Source: Pseudomonas helvetica
Lineage (GTDB): Bacteria; Pseudomonadota; Gammaproteobacteria; Pseudomonadales; Pseudomonadaceae
Assembly: GCF_039908645.1 (NCBI RefSeq)
Contig: NZ_CP150917.1
Span: forward strand, 4,785,501 to 4,849,500
Direction of reading: 5' to 3'
Length of the DNA stretch: 64,000 nucleotides
Under the pieces are notes generated by a model. That model was not told where the DNA came from and did not search any database. It was given only the letters and a program-made list of their open reading frames with translations. This document shows positions 16,822-26,093 of this stretch, piece by piece. A program made the translations under genes and the position numbers. Position 1 is the first letter of the stretch; each line of letters opens with the position of its first letter.

Positions 16822-17361
16822 ATGAATTCAGCCAAGCCCGAAGAAAAAGATCCCGCCGCCCCCATCGATCACTTGCGCTTCCACCGGCCGCACGCTCATC
16901 TGGCATCGACGTTCGGCAATGACACTTTCGCATTGAAGGCCGAAGCCTTTGCACGCTTCTTCGGCACCCCGACCTTCCTCGGCGCGCAAACCCTCATCGT
17001 CGTGGTCTGGATTGCCCTGAACGTCACGGGGTTAACGACCTTCGACGTCTACCCGTTCATCCTCCTCAACCTCGCGTTCAGTCTGCAAGCGGCCTATGCC
17101 GCGCCGTTGATTCTGCTGGCGCAAACCCGTCAGGCCGCTCGCGACAAAGCCCAGTCCGAAGCCGACGCGCTACACCGCGAGACGTTGGCGATTGCCAACA
17201 GCGAACGGCAAGCGCAAGCCGCGAAGACCTCCGCACAGTTACTGACGTTGCTTGAGCAAAACACCCGACTGACCGAGATGACCAAAGAGCTGACCGAACG
17301 CATCGAGAACCTGACATCAGAGATGCATCAACACATTTTGAAAGATCAGCAACGCTCCTGA
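16822..17361 (+). CDS. DUF1003 membrane protein
   Basis: A 179-residue protein of the DUF1003 family. It has two membrane segments (about 50-73 and 78-103) joined by a short loop with F-D-x-Y-P-F-I-L-L-N-L, then a helical coiled-coil tail rich in A, E, Q and R. The ATG at 16822 is chosen because the region before it looks non-coding and contains a probable operator. The biochemical role of the family is not known. It lies downstream of tetR and is probably in the same regulon. Its 3' end overlaps the convergent LysR gene by 16 bases. Confidence 0.85.
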   Translation: MNSAKPEEKDPAAPIDHLRFHRPHAHLASTFGNDTFALKAEAFARFFGTPTFLGAQTLIVVVWIALNVTGLTTFDVYPFILLNLAFSLQAAYAAPLILLAQTRQAARDKAQSEADALHRETLAIANSERQAQAAKTSAQLLTLLEQNTRLTEMTKELTERIENLTSEMHQHILKDQQRS

Positions 17362-18245
17362 TCGGGCAATTGCACCCAGCGTGATAACTCGTCGAACAGC
17401 GTCACCACCGAGCGCAATGCTCGACAGTCCGGGCGAGTCAGCAACCACAGACTGGTGTCGTAACCGAGCAGGGGTTCGCTCAAAGGGCGCAGCCCCTGCG
17501 CGGGGTCGATCAGAAAGTCCGGCAACGCGGCGACCCCAAGCCCGGCGCGTACCAACTCGGTGACCGAGTGCATGCTGTTACAGCGATAGCTCGGCAACAC
17601 ACCGGGAAATTGCTGACGACGCCAGATCACGGTTGGATGGTCGGGCAGAAAGTCATCCGGAGCGATCCAGCTCAACCGTGTCAGATCACTCGGCTCGACC
17701 GATTTCAGATACGCCGCACTCGCGCACACCCGATACGACACAGCGCCCAATCGCCGCCCAACCAGATGCTCCGGAGGTGAGCGGGTCAGGCGCAAGGCGA
17801 TATCGGCATCGCGGCGGCTGAGGTTGGCGAAATCGTTGGAGGTGCTCAGTTCCAGGGTCAGCGCCGGGTACGCCGGCATGAATTGCGTCAGTGCCGGCAA
17901 CAGTAACGCGTGCAACACCGAATCGGTGCAGGTCAGGCGCACGGTGCCGCTGATCACGTCACCGCCCTGCTCCACGCCAATACGCGCCGCTTCCAGCGCC
18001 TGCTCGGCGCGTTCGGCCTGCTCGGAGAGTGTTCGGGCCAGGGCGGTCGGCAAATAACCTGCACGACTTTTCTCGAACAGCGCTTGGCCCAATGCCGCTT
18101 CCAGGCGCCTGACCGCACGAAACACCGTCGAAACGTCGACCTTCAATAGCGCCGCCGCCCGTGCCAGAGAGCCGCCGCGCACCAACGCAAGAATCAAGGC
18201 GAGGTCCGGGTAATCCAACTGATAGTGCGTTGCTGCATTGAACAC
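17346..18245 (-). CDS. LysR-family regulator, GTG start
   Basis: A 299-residue LysR-type regulator. The helix-turn-helix is at about 15-60: L-A-L-I-L-A-L-V-R-G-G-S-L-A-R-A-A-A-L-L, then S-T-V-F-R-A-V-R-R-L-E, followed by a substrate-binding domain. The reading frame stays open far upstream, but the GTG at 18245 gives the usual length and has a GAGGCG site 9 bases before it. It is divergent from the amidotransferase-monooxygenase pair, 78 bases apart, and is probably their regulator. Confidence 0.88.
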   Translation of the reverse strand: MFNAATHYQLDYPDLALILALVRGGSLARAAALLKVDVSTVFRAVRRLEAALGQALFEKSRAGYLPTALARTLSEQAERAEQALEAARIGVEQGGDVISGTVRLTCTDSVLHALLLPALTQFMPAYPALTLELSTSNDFANLSRRDADIALRLTRSPPEHLVGRRLGAVSYRVCASAAYLKSVEPSDLTRLSWIAPDDFLPDHPTVIWRRQQFPGVLPSYRCNSMHSVTELVRAGLGVAALPDFLIDPAQGLRPLSEPLLGYDTSLWLLTRPDCRALRSVVTLFDELSRWVQLPDQERC

Positions 18246-18323
18246 TTGGCTAAACGCCTCTATTGATTGCGTGAACGCCACTCTATAGTCGGCTCCAGCA
18301 ATCAACAAGTCTTGGGAGACACC

Positions 18324-19034
18324 ATGCAAGAGAGCCCTCAACTGCGTATTGCACTGATCGGTGACTACGACCCACAGGTCACTGCCCATCAGGCAATTCC
18401 CCTGGCGCTGAACATGGCCGCACAACACGCTGACGTCGATGTGCAGTTTGAGTGGCTGGCCACTGACCACATTGACGCAAACACCCCGCTGGCTGACTTC
18501 GACGGCTTCTGGTGCGTGCCTGCCAGCACTTACCGCAACATGGACGGTGCGCTATTGGCGATCCGCTTTGCCCGAGAACAACAGCAGCCGTTCCTCGGCA
18601 CTTGCGGTGGTTTTCAACACGCGGTGCTTGAATACGCACGCAACGTTCTGGGATGGACCGATGCCGAGCATGGTGAAACTTCGCCAGACGCCGCGCGCGC
18701 CGTGCTCACGCCGCTCACCTGCTCGCTGGTGGAGATCGTCGACAGCATCCGGTTGGTTAAAGGCTCGCTGATTGCCAACGCCTACGAGTCCACAGAGATT
18801 CATGAAGGCTATCACTGCCGCTACGGCGTCAATCCAGCGTTCGAAGAGCAATTGCTGACACACAACCTGAGAGCCACCGGCCACGATTCGGCGGGTGATC
18901 TACGGGCCGTGGAACTCAGCAATCATCCATTCTTCGTTGCGACCTTGTTTCAACCAGAACGCGCAGCGCTAACCGGCACCCGTCCACCCTTGGTCGATGC
19001 CTTTATCCAGGCCTGCGCAAGGAACGTCAGATGA
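18324..19034 (+). CDS. Class I glutamine amidotransferase-like (CTP synthase-like) protein
   Basis: A 236-residue protein with the glutamine-amidotransferase fold of CTP synthase, without its synthase domain. The nucleophile elbow is G-T-C-G-G-F-Q-H (about 91-98) and a late F-Q-P-E motif stands for the catalytic pair, although the classical H-P-E is altered: the histidine appears earlier, in S-N-H-P-F-F. Ammonia-producing activity is therefore uncertain. GGGAGACACC precedes the ATG. It overlaps the next gene in ATGA and is divergent from the LysR regulator. Confidence 0.82.
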   Translation: MQESPQLRIALIGDYDPQVTAHQAIPLALNMAAQHADVDVQFEWLATDHIDANTPLADFDGFWCVPASTYRNMDGALLAIRFAREQQQPFLGTCGGFQHAVLEYARNVLGWTDAEHGETSPDAARAVLTPLTCSLVEIVDSIRLVKGSLIANAYESTEIHEGYHCRYGVNPAFEEQLLTHNLRATGHDSAGDLRAVELSNHPFFVATLFQPERAALTGTRPPLVDAFIQACARNVR

Positions 19035-19363
19035 TCGCCAACACGCCTTCGCCGCCCTACTACGCGGTAATTTTCACTTCACTGCGCATCGCCACCGACC
19101 AGGGTTACGAGCAAGCAGCACAGCGCATGGTCGAACTCGCCCGCGACCAACCAGGGTTTCTCGGGGTGGAGTCGGCCCGGGGTGAGGACGGGCTCGGCAT
19201 CACCGTTTCCTACTGGTCCAGCGAAGAAGCGATTCTCGCCTGGAAACAACACGCTGAGCACAGTGCAACCCGCGAACGCGGACGCTCGACCTGGTATGAA
19301 GCGTTTCACACGCGGGTCTGCAAGGTCGAACGCGCTTATGCCTTCGAGCGTCAACCGGCCTGA
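19031..19363 (+). CDS. Antibiotic biosynthesis monooxygenase (ABM) domain protein
   Basis: A 110-residue single-domain ABM/dimeric alpha-beta-barrel protein. The layout is typical: Y-Y-A-V-I-F-T-S, a helix with R-M-V-E-L-A, then Q-P-G-F-L-G-V-E-S and a strand with G-I-T-V-S-Y-W-S-S-E-E-A-I-L-A-W. Members act as cofactor-free monooxygenases or in stress response; the substrate is unknown. It is coupled to the amidotransferase by a 4-base ATGA overlap. Confidence 0.88.
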   Translation: MIANTPSPPYYAVIFTSLRIATDQGYEQAAQRMVELARDQPGFLGVESARGEDGLGITVSYWSSEEAILAWKQHAEHSATRERGRSTWYEAFHTRVCKVERAYAFERQPA

Positions 19364-19680
19364 ACCAGACGACGCAGCGCACTAATTTCCGGTAAGTCCT
19401 CGCGCCGCATATAAACCCGCAGCGGTTCAGTGATGTTGATCCGGTCGTCGATGTTCTGCTCCAGCAGCAAGCGGATCAGCTCGCGCTTGAGGGTCATGGC
19501 TTGACCGTCCTCAGGCGCCCAGACGAACTCGCTGGCGGGGATGATCGCGTCGTCTGCGACGTCCATGCCAAAGGCGTCTTCGCTGAAGCGGACGATGTAT
19601 CGGGCGGTCTTGCGATTGAAACCGACGAAGCCGTTGAGTTGGTCGGCGGCCTGGCAGATAAGTTCGGACGTGATGCGCAT
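19351..19680 (-). CDS. Conserved hypothetical protein
   Basis: A 109-residue acidic, soluble protein without a domain I can name. It begins M-R-I-T-S-E-L-I-C and contains a run F-N-R-K-T-A-R-Y-I-V-R-F-S-E-D. The start at 19680 follows GTGAGG, and the longer frame upstream looks non-coding. It is convergent with the ABM gene, overlapping its end by 13 bases. Its function is unknown. Confidence 0.65.
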   Translation of the reverse strand: MRITSELICQAADQLNGFVGFNRKTARYIVRFSEDAFGMDVADDAIIPASEFVWAPEDGQAMTLKRELIRLLLEQNIDDRINITEPLRVYMRREDLPEISALRRLVQAG

Positions 19681-19931
19681 GGTAAACCTCACGGATGCGT
19701 CCCGAAGGACGGCTGAACGATGGTTTACACGCAGAGGGCGGGATAACGGATGTTTCGGGATTTCCCTCTGGAGGGGAATTTGCCGAAGTGGATCGTACTG
19801 CAAAGGGCTGCACAAAAGCGCAGAAAAATCGCCCCTCACACACGTTAATGTCGGTTTGGCGATAGCGCATCCGGCGCTCAATTGTTAAAAGATAGGTCTT
19901 TGAAATCGCTTCTTACGAAAGGACCTCGACA

Positions 19932-21059
19932 ATGCCTGTTACCTACACCAAAAGCGCCCTGTTGCTGAGTCTGATGCTCGGCCTTGGCCAGGCACAGGCG
20001 ACCAGCCAGCAGAGCCCGACCGCTCTGTCCACCGCCAGCGGGATCCCGCACCCGGCAGTGATCGCCCACCGTGGCGCCTCGTTCGATGCACCGGAATCCA
20101 CTGCCGCCTCCTACAAACTGGCGCGCGACCTGGGCGCCGATTACCTGGAAATGGACCTGCAACGCAGCAAGGACGGCGTGCTGTTCGCCTTGCATGACAA
20201 CAACCTGCAACGCACCACCGACGTTGCCACCAAGTTTCCTGAACGCAAGGACAGCCCGGCCAACGCGTTCACCATCGCCGAACTTAAAACCCTGGATGCC
20301 GGCAGCTGGTTCAATACCGCTCACCCGGATCGCGCACGTGCCAGTTACGCCGGTCTGAAAATCCTGACCCTCGACGAAATCATCGATATTGCCGAAGGCA
20401 ACCCGCTGCACAAGCCAGGGCTTTACATCGAAACCAAAGAGCCAAAGCAGTTTCCCGGCATCGAGCGCGACCTCAAGGACAAGCTTCAAGACCGTGGCTG
20501 GTTGAGCCCGGCGGGTTCAAAACTGGCTAAAAGTGAACTGAGCGTCGGCCAGGGTAAAGGCAAAGTGATCCTGCAAACCTTCGAGAAGAGCAGCCTTGAA
20601 CTGCTGCAAAAAGAAATGCCGCAAGTGCCGAAAATTCTCCTGCTGTGGGTGGGCGAAGGCAGCATCGAGCCCAAGTCGAAGGTGACCTTCGCCGAATCCG
20701 GCGACAAGGATAAAGCCACCTACTACGCCAAACAGGAACCCAAGGACAAAGCCGAGTTCGAGCAATGGGTCGACTACGCCAAGTCTCAGGGCGCCATTGG
20801 CACGGGCCCTTCGGCAGCGCTGACCAACGGCGGCGATCAAAGCTATTCGGACCTGGTGCAACCATGGATGAACCAGTACACCCACGACAAAGGCATGTTG
20901 GTGCACGTCTACACCATCGACGATGCGGTGGATTACAAGAAGGTCATGGACGCCGGCGTCGATGGCATCTTCACCAACCGCGCCAGCGAACTGCTCAAGT
21001 ACTACAAGCGCCCGGCAGCAGGCAGCGTTGCGCAGTTGCTTGAGAACAACGGCTTCTGA
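19932..21059 (+). CDS. glpQ: Periplasmic glycerophosphodiester phosphodiesterase GlpQ
   Basis: A 375-residue enzyme that hydrolyses glycerophosphodiesters to glycerol-3-phosphate and an alcohol. It opens with a signal peptide (about 1-23, cleaved after A-Q-A). The GDPD domain begins with I-A-H-R-G-A-S (near 47) and has the metal-binding E-x-D in L-E-M-D-L-Q and the catalytic H-D in F-A-L-H-D-N. A C-terminal T-I-D-D-A-V-D-Y with D-G-I-F-T-N-R completes the barrel. AAAGGACC precedes the start. It stands alone and would feed phospholipid breakdown products into central metabolism. Confidence 0.93.
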   Translation: MPVTYTKSALLLSLMLGLGQAQATSQQSPTALSTASGIPHPAVIAHRGASFDAPESTAASYKLARDLGADYLEMDLQRSKDGVLFALHDNNLQRTTDVATKFPERKDSPANAFTIAELKTLDAGSWFNTAHPDRARASYAGLKILTLDEIIDIAEGNPLHKPGLYIETKEPKQFPGIERDLKDKLQDRGWLSPAGSKLAKSELSVGQGKGKVILQTFEKSSLELLQKEMPQVPKILLLWVGEGSIEPKSKVTFAESGDKDKATYYAKQEPKDKAEFEQWVDYAKSQGAIGTGPSAALTNGGDQSYSDLVQPWMNQYTHDKGMLVHVYTIDDAVDYKKVMDAGVDGIFTNRASELLKYYKRPAAGSVAQLLENNGF

Positions 21060-21285
21060 GTGGCCACCCGCTATTGATCGCTCCCGAGAGGGAGCGTCAC
21101 GGGTGGTACGGCAAACCCGAGGGGCCACGCAATTCCCGCAGGCTGCGCCAGCTGCTACAGGTTCGGCAGCACGCAGTCTCGTGATGATTTGCGCGGGAAC
21201 GACCAGGCTCAGGCGATGTTAAGGATGAATTAAGTTGCGCTGGTTAACCTGACGCCACTTAAACAGTTCACCCAAGGAATGCCCC

Positions 21286-21606
21286 ATGAAGACGTTGACT
21301 GCCCTGTTCACCGCCGCTGCCCTGACCCTGACAGCCGGTTTCGCCATGGCCGATGTGCGCCCGGACCTGATCCCGGGTCTGCTCAAGGACGGCACTGTGA
21401 TGGACATGCAGAAACTCAATCAGGCGGCGCTCGCTGAGCATCCTGGCAGCACGGCCGCAAACATCACCGACACCGAGCTGGAGCACAATGCCAAAACCAG
21501 TGTTTATGAGTACAAGGTTGAAATCCGCGACGCGAAGAACGTTGAGTGGGATGTGAAGCTGGACGCAAAAACCGGCAAAGTACTGAGCAACACGCAAGAC
21601 AAGTAA
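21286..21606 (+). CDS. PepSY-domain periplasmic protein
   Basis: A 106-residue secreted protein. It has a signal peptide (about 1-22, ending A-M-A) and a C-terminal PepSY-type half-repeat: T-E-L-E-H-N-A, Y-E-Y-K-V-E-I-R-D, then W-D-V-K-L-D-A-K-T-G-K-V-L. PepSY proteins are thought to modulate proteases or bind metals at the envelope. CCAAGGAATGCCCC precedes the start. It ends in a strong terminator, so it is monocistronic. Confidence 0.88.
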   Translation: MKTLTALFTAAALTLTAGFAMADVRPDLIPGLLKDGTVMDMQKLNQAALAEHPGSTAANITDTELEHNAKTSVYEYKVEIRDAKNVEWDVKLDAKTGKVLSNTQDK

Positions 21607-21617
21607 ATCGCCCCGGG

Positions 21618-21654
21618 AAAAAGCCGCGTGACCTTCGGGTTTCGCGGCTTTTTT
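21618..21654 (+). terminator. Intrinsic terminator of the PepSY gene
   Basis: Arms AAAAGCCGCG and CGCGGCTTTTTT around a loop of about 16 bases, with a T run, 12 bases after the stop codon. Confidence 0.9.
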
Positions 21655-21706
21655 GCGCTTTGAGCATGAGAGAGGTGGCCGGGTCTAGTGGATAGCGACG
21701 CAAGCA

Positions 21707-22117
21707 CTACGCATCCGGAATAGCCGGATTAACCTTAAGATGCAATTCATGTGAGTCGGTGATTTCTCCATCCACATGACTGATGATGAAGTATTTAAGC
21801 GTGGCATCACCCGCTACAACGTATCTTTTTTCTATTTCAACCTCCACGCCAGCTTCAACTTCCGCGCTTTTGATATCTTGCCGAAACACGGTTGTGCCAT
21901 TCCAGCGCACCTGAAGATGATCCTCTGCTTCATAGCCTTGCCCGCCCAAGACCAAAGCGTCCAGATGCACGCCAATCAACTGTTCATCGATTTGTCCATC
22001 GTAACCGACCGCCGGCTTCATGCTTGGAACATCCAACTTCTCCCATTTTTTTTCCGATTGTTCCGACTTTCCCCGTTTTTCCAACTTTTCCAACATTTCC
22101 AACTTGCTCAAAGACAT
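21707..22117 (-). CDS. Hypothetical protein with a Lys/Glu-rich N-terminal segment
   Basis: A 136-residue protein of unknown function. The first ~30 residues are a charged helix (L-E-M-L-E-K-L-E-K-R-G-K and similar repeats). They are followed by an all-beta-looking domain (about 40-136) with V-R-W-N-G-T-T-V-F and S-H-V-D-G-E-I-T-D-S-H, which could be an immunoglobulin-like fold. The ATG at 22117 follows AGGAG and is preferred over a longer frame. It is AT-richer than its neighbours. No signal peptide. Confidence 0.6.
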   Translation of the reverse strand: MSLSKLEMLEKLEKRGKSEQSEKKWEKLDVPSMKPAVGYDGQIDEQLIGVHLDALVLGGQGYEAEDHLQVRWNGTTVFRQDIKSAEVEAGVEVEIEKRYVVAGDATLKYFIISHVDGEITDSHELHLKVNPAIPDA

Positions 22118-22310
22118 GGGATCGCTCCTGACAGAAAAGTAGCGCAGGCTGCGCTGACCGTTCCATACAATCCTCAGGGCACCACCCCGTCTACTGTCAG
22201 AACTAACAGGTAGGCGGTAAATCAAGGCCTTTTCTGCCCCTGAATCCGACCGGTGGCACGAGCTTCATGGGACATGGGATATCAAAGGCGCAGCCAGGCA
22301 GGCCGAAACA

Positions 22311-22760
22311 TTACGCCGTTGTACTGACCAACGATCCCGACGTGCTGCTGCCTGACTCTTGCAGCGCTTGCGTCAACGCCGCCGTAGCGGTTTCCAATGA
22401 ACCCGAGGTGGTTGCGATCTGCGATTGGGCGGCGGCGACTTTCACCGCTTTGGCATCCGCACTTTCCTGACTGGCCTGAGCGGCCTGCAGTTGTTGCAGT
22501 TGCTCCTGCAATTGTTTTTGCAATTCGGCGATCTGCTTGCGCAGCTCTTTCACCGTATCCGACTCACTGCTACTGCTGCTCGAACTGCTGCCACCCGACG
22601 CAGGTGCACCACCGGCCGCGACTTTGCCACTGTCGGTGGTCGAACTGCCCGTCGTGGTTGTGCTTTGCGTGGTGTCGGTATCGGTGCTGCCGCTGATGGC
22701 AGTCTTGCTGGTGGAAGTGGACAGAGTCTGATTGATCGAGACCGATGTGAGGCTGACCAT
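22311..22760 (-). CDS. FlxA-like family protein
   Basis: A 149-residue low-complexity protein. Its N-terminal half is rich in Ser, Thr and Gly, including eight consecutive serines. A coiled coil follows (about 75-110: V-K-E-L-R-K-Q-I-A-E-L-Q-K-Q-L-Q-E-Q-L), then an Ala/Ser/Thr-rich tail. This arrangement fits my memory of FlxA-like proteins, which in enterobacteria belong to the flagellar regulon. The start follows GAAGGAAAC. The role here is unknown; it lies beside a chemoreceptor gene. Confidence 0.65.
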   Translation of the reverse strand: MVSLTSVSINQTLSTSTSKTAISGSTDTDTTQSTTTTGSSTTDSGKVAAGGAPASGGSSSSSSSSESDTVKELRKQIAELQKQLQEQLQQLQAAQASQESADAKAVKVAAAQSQIATTSGSLETATAALTQALQESGSSTSGSLVSTTA

Positions 22761-22872
22761 GGGCGTTTCCTTCGATGAGGTTAGGGATAACCGAATCATC
22801 GACGTGCAACACCCACACTTGAGATCAATCGTGTACCGACACGGTTAGCGTGCCGATACACATTTCAGTTGG

Positions 22873-24498
22873 CTAGGCGCCGAGACGCGCCGTCACCGCG
22901 CTCAATTGCCCCGACAACCCGTGCAGGTTGTTGCTCGCCGCTTCAGTGCGCTGCACGTTGTCCAGGTTGGTACTGGCGATGCTGGTGATCTCGGTCAGGT
23001 TGCGCGAAATGTCTTCGGCCACCGAGGTCTGTTCTTCAGCAGCGGTGGCGATCTGGCGGTTCATGTCGCGAATCGCCTCCACCGATGCAGTAATGCGCTC
23101 AAGCATGGCCCCGGCCTGAGTGACCTGCTCGACGCTTTCTTCGCTGCGCGACTGGCCACTTTCAATGGCCTGCGCCGCATCTACCGCACCGGTCTGCACG
23201 CTCTGGATGATCTGGTTGATTTCGATGATCGACGCCGCCGTGCGCTGGGCCAGGCTGCGTACTTCATCGGCCACCACAGCAAACCCGCGTCCGGCTTCTC
23301 CGGCCCGAGCGGCTTCGATAGCGGCGTTCAATGCCAGCAAGTTGGTTTGCTCGGCGATGCCGCGAATCACTTCCAGCACCTTGCCGATACGCCCGCTATC
23401 GGTTTCCAGTTGGCGGATGACCGTCGCGGTGTTGGCGATTTCGCCGCGCATCTGAGTGATGGTGTGAATCGTGCCTTGCATGACCTTCTCGCCCTGTTGT
23501 GCCGACTGATCGGCATCATCGGCGGCCCGTGCCGCGTCGGCCGCATGACGAGCGACTTCCTGGGCAGTGGCGGACATTTCGTTCATCGCCGTGGCGACTT
23601 GATCCGTGCGGTTGAACTGTTCGCTGGTGCCATGGGCCATCAAGGTCGCAATCGAGTTCAGCTCACCGCTGGCGCTGTCCAGATCCGAGGCGCTGCGCTG
23701 CAAGCGACTGAAGGTCTCGGCAAGGAAATCGCGCAGCGTGTTGGCAGCCACCGCCAGCTTGCCCAGCTCATCCTGACGATCACTCGCCACCCGCTCGGCA
23801 AACCGGCCCTGGCTCAAGTGCGCGACGTATTCGATCAGCTTGCGGATCGGTTCCACCAGATTGCGGTTGACCAGCCACAGGCTGAGCAAGCCAATCAACA
23901 GGCCCGAAGCCAGCATCACCAGGATACCCAGCAACACCGTGCGATCGGCGCTGGCGCTGATCAGCGTCGATTGTTCGCGGCCCTGTTTACGCAACTCGTC
24001 GACCAGTTCGCTCATCTGCTCGCTCGTGGCGCGGTCCACACCTTTGACCGCGTTATCACCTGCCGAAGGATCACCACCGGCTGCCAGATAAGCCTCTCGA
24101 CCTTTTTGATACGCGCCGCCAAGCACCCGGTGCGCATCACGCAGGCTTTCAAGGCGGGTTTTAAGTGAGGCGTCGATGCCCGGTTGGCGGGTCAATTCAC
24201 CGAGGATGTTCTGTACGTCGCCCTGACGGTCCTCGAATTGCTTCCAGTATTTGTCCAGCTCAGCCGGTTGCTTGCCGCGCAACAGGACGTTTTTCCATTC
24301 CTGGACCTGAGCCTTGAATTGCAGGTTGGCTTCGTCAATCAGTTGCGAGGTACGTAACGGGCCTTCGATGAGGTTGCGGTAGTTCTGCACCCCGCTGGAG
24401 AGTAAGTGAAAACAGGCCAGGGCAATCAGCAACATCGCGATCAGACTGCCGCTCAGCAGTGCCAGGATTTGCGCTCGCAGGGATTTTTGCAAAAACAT
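22873..24498 (-). CDS. Methyl-accepting chemotaxis protein
   Basis: A 541-residue inner-membrane chemoreceptor. It has an N-terminal membrane helix (about 10-30), a periplasmic four-helix-bundle-type sensor (~31-190, with Lys/Gln/Arg-rich helices), a second membrane helix (~193-215), a HAMP domain (~216-270), and a C-terminal signalling domain with the conserved hairpin tip [19 protein letters not shown]. The start at 24498 places the first helix normally; a frame 31 codons longer looks untranslated. The ligand is unknown. It is a single gene divergent from the ZntB-like transporter. Confidence 0.93.
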   Translation of the reverse strand: MFLQKSLRAQILALLSGSLIAMLLIALACFHLLSSGVQNYRNLIEGPLRTSQLIDEANLQFKAQVQEWKNVLLRGKQPAELDKYWKQFEDRQGDVQNILGELTRQPGIDASLKTRLESLRDAHRVLGGAYQKGREAYLAAGGDPSAGDNAVKGVDRATSEQMSELVDELRKQGREQSTLISASADRTVLLGILVMLASGLLIGLLSLWLVNRNLVEPIRKLIEYVAHLSQGRFAERVASDRQDELGKLAVAANTLRDFLAETFSRLQRSASDLDSASGELNSIATLMAHGTSEQFNRTDQVATAMNEMSATAQEVARHAADAARAADDADQSAQQGEKVMQGTIHTITQMRGEIANTATVIRQLETDSGRIGKVLEVIRGIAEQTNLLALNAAIEAARAGEAGRGFAVVADEVRSLAQRTAASIIEINQIIQSVQTGAVDAAQAIESGQSRSEESVEQVTQAGAMLERITASVEAIRDMNRQIATAAEEQTSVAEDISRNLTEITSIASTNLDNVQRTEAASNNLHGLSGQLSAVTARLGA

Positions 24499-24776
24499 CG
24501 AGTGATACTCATGACAGGGATAAGACTCGCATCGGTAGGGCATGCGAGATGTCCGGACCTCCCTGTCGACAACATGCGGGCCGGACACCAAAGTGCCTGA
24601 GCCAACTTAGGCGTCATCGGCGTGTGCCGCGTTTTCTTGAAGCCAATCCGACCACTGGTAAAGGCTCTATTACGCGAGCCACCAAACCGTCACAAAACTG
24701 TCAAACCGCGTTGCCATGATGCCGCTCATGTGAGCCTGTGAAACGTACGACAGGCGCCTCCCTTCAGCGAGACTCC

Positions 24777-25799
24777 ATGAACCACAGCATCGATCAACGC
24801 CACCGCGATTCTGACCTGTTCGGCCTGCTCTACGGTTTCAGCTTTCGTCCCGGCGAACGCGGTCGCGAGATCGATTCGGCCAAGGCGCTGCAGCTGCTGC
24901 AACAACCGGGCGCCGAGGACGAGTTCCTCTGGCTGCACCTGAACCTCGCCCACGCCGCGTGCGAGCGCTGGATGAAAACGCACCTGGAGTTGCCGGAAGA
25001 ATTTTTCGAAGCCTTGCATGAAGGCTCTCGCTCGACGCGCATCGAGCACGTCGATTCGGCGCTGCTGGCAGTGGTCAACGACGTGGTGTTCAACCTCAGC
25101 AGCATGGTGTCGTCAGACGTCTCGACCCTTTGGGTCTGCGCCCGCAGTCGGTTGATCATCAGCGCACGCCTGCAACCCCTGCACTCGGTGGACAAGCTGC
25201 GCTCCTCGGTCAAGGCCGGCGAATGCTTTCGTTCGCCACTGGAACTGCTCGTGCATTTGCTCCGCGACCAGGGCGAAGTGCTGACGCAGATCGTGCGCAA
25301 GACCAGCCAGAGTGTCGACCAGATCGAAGACGAGTTGCTGTCATCGCGACTGTCCACCAACCGTGCCGAACTGGGCGCCAATCGTCGAGTGCTGGTGCGT
25401 TTGCAACGGCTGCTGGCACTGGAGCCGGGCTCGCTGCTGCGCCTGCTCAACCGTCCGCCGCAATGGTTGCAAAAGGACGACGTCAAGGAGCTGCGCAAAT
25501 CCACCGAGGAGTTCGCGCTGATCATCAACGACCTCACGGCGCTCGGCGAACGGATCAAACTGTTGCAGGAAGAGATCGCCGCCAACCTCAACGAGCAAAG
25601 CAACCGAACGCTGTTCACCCTGACCGTGGTCACGGTGTTGGCGCTGCCAATCAACATCATTGCCGGTTTCTTCGGCATGAACGTCGGCGGGATTCCCCTT
25701 GCCGGCGACCCGGAAGGATTCTGGATTCTGGTGGCACTGGTCGCGACGTTCACGGTACTGGCCGGGCGTTGGGCGTTTCGCAAGCGGGCGGATTATTGA
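24777..25799 (+). CDS. zntB: CorA-family transporter, ZntB-like
   Basis: A 340-residue metal-ion transporter. A long cytoplasmic alpha/beta and helical domain (about 1-270) precedes two C-terminal membrane helices. The family signature G-M-N follows the first of them, in G-F-F-G-M-N-V-G-G-I-P. ZntB proteins move zinc across the inner membrane; assignment to zinc and not magnesium rests on overall resemblance and is less certain than the fold. The ATG at 24777 is preferred to an in-frame ATG 13 codons upstream. Monocistronic, followed by a REPIN. Confidence 0.85.
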   Translation: MNHSIDQRHRDSDLFGLLYGFSFRPGERGREIDSAKALQLLQQPGAEDEFLWLHLNLAHAACERWMKTHLELPEEFFEALHEGSRSTRIEHVDSALLAVVNDVVFNLSSMVSSDVSTLWVCARSRLIISARLQPLHSVDKLRSSVKAGECFRSPLELLVHLLRDQGEVLTQIVRKTSQSVDQIEDELLSSRLSTNRAELGANRRVLVRLQRLLALEPGSLLRLLNRPPQWLQKDDVKELRKSTEEFALIINDLTALGERIKLLQEEIAANLNEQSNRTLFTLTVVTVLALPINIIAGFFGMNVGGIPLAGDPEGFWILVALVATFTVLAGRWAFRKRADY

Positions 25800-25827
25800 T
25801 CCAGCTTTCCAGGATTCACAGCCCCAT

Positions 25828-25975
25828 TGTGGCGAGGGGGCTTGCCCCCGCTGGGTTGCGAAGCAACCCTGAAACCTGCCACCTGTTTTCCCCAGACACA
25901 CCCCATTTACCCAATTTACGGCTGCTTCGCAGCCGAACGGGGCGGTGCGGCGTTCCGACAAGCCCCCTCGCCACA
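25828..25975. repeat. REPIN of the GTGGCGAGGGGGCTTGC type
   Basis: Inverted outer arms TGTGGCGAGGGGGCTTG at 25828 and its complement ending at 25975. Inside are the second-order pair GGTTGCGAAGCAACC and GGCTGCTTCGCAGCC. It occupies most of the gap between zntB and the phosphate transporter. Confidence 0.85.
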
Positions 25976-26093
25976 GGTTCTCAAGCGAAGCAACAGTTCG
26001 GCAATTAACCAAACACTGATCCAAAGCAGTCTCGCTGTAACATTCGGCAACGATCATGACCGGCACTCCTCCCTGACACAGGATTGTCCGGCC

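Noticed and set aside
22906..24168. 420-codon + strand frame opposite the chemoreceptor gene
   Set aside because: Antisense shadow of a high-GC gene; no domain and no ribosome site.
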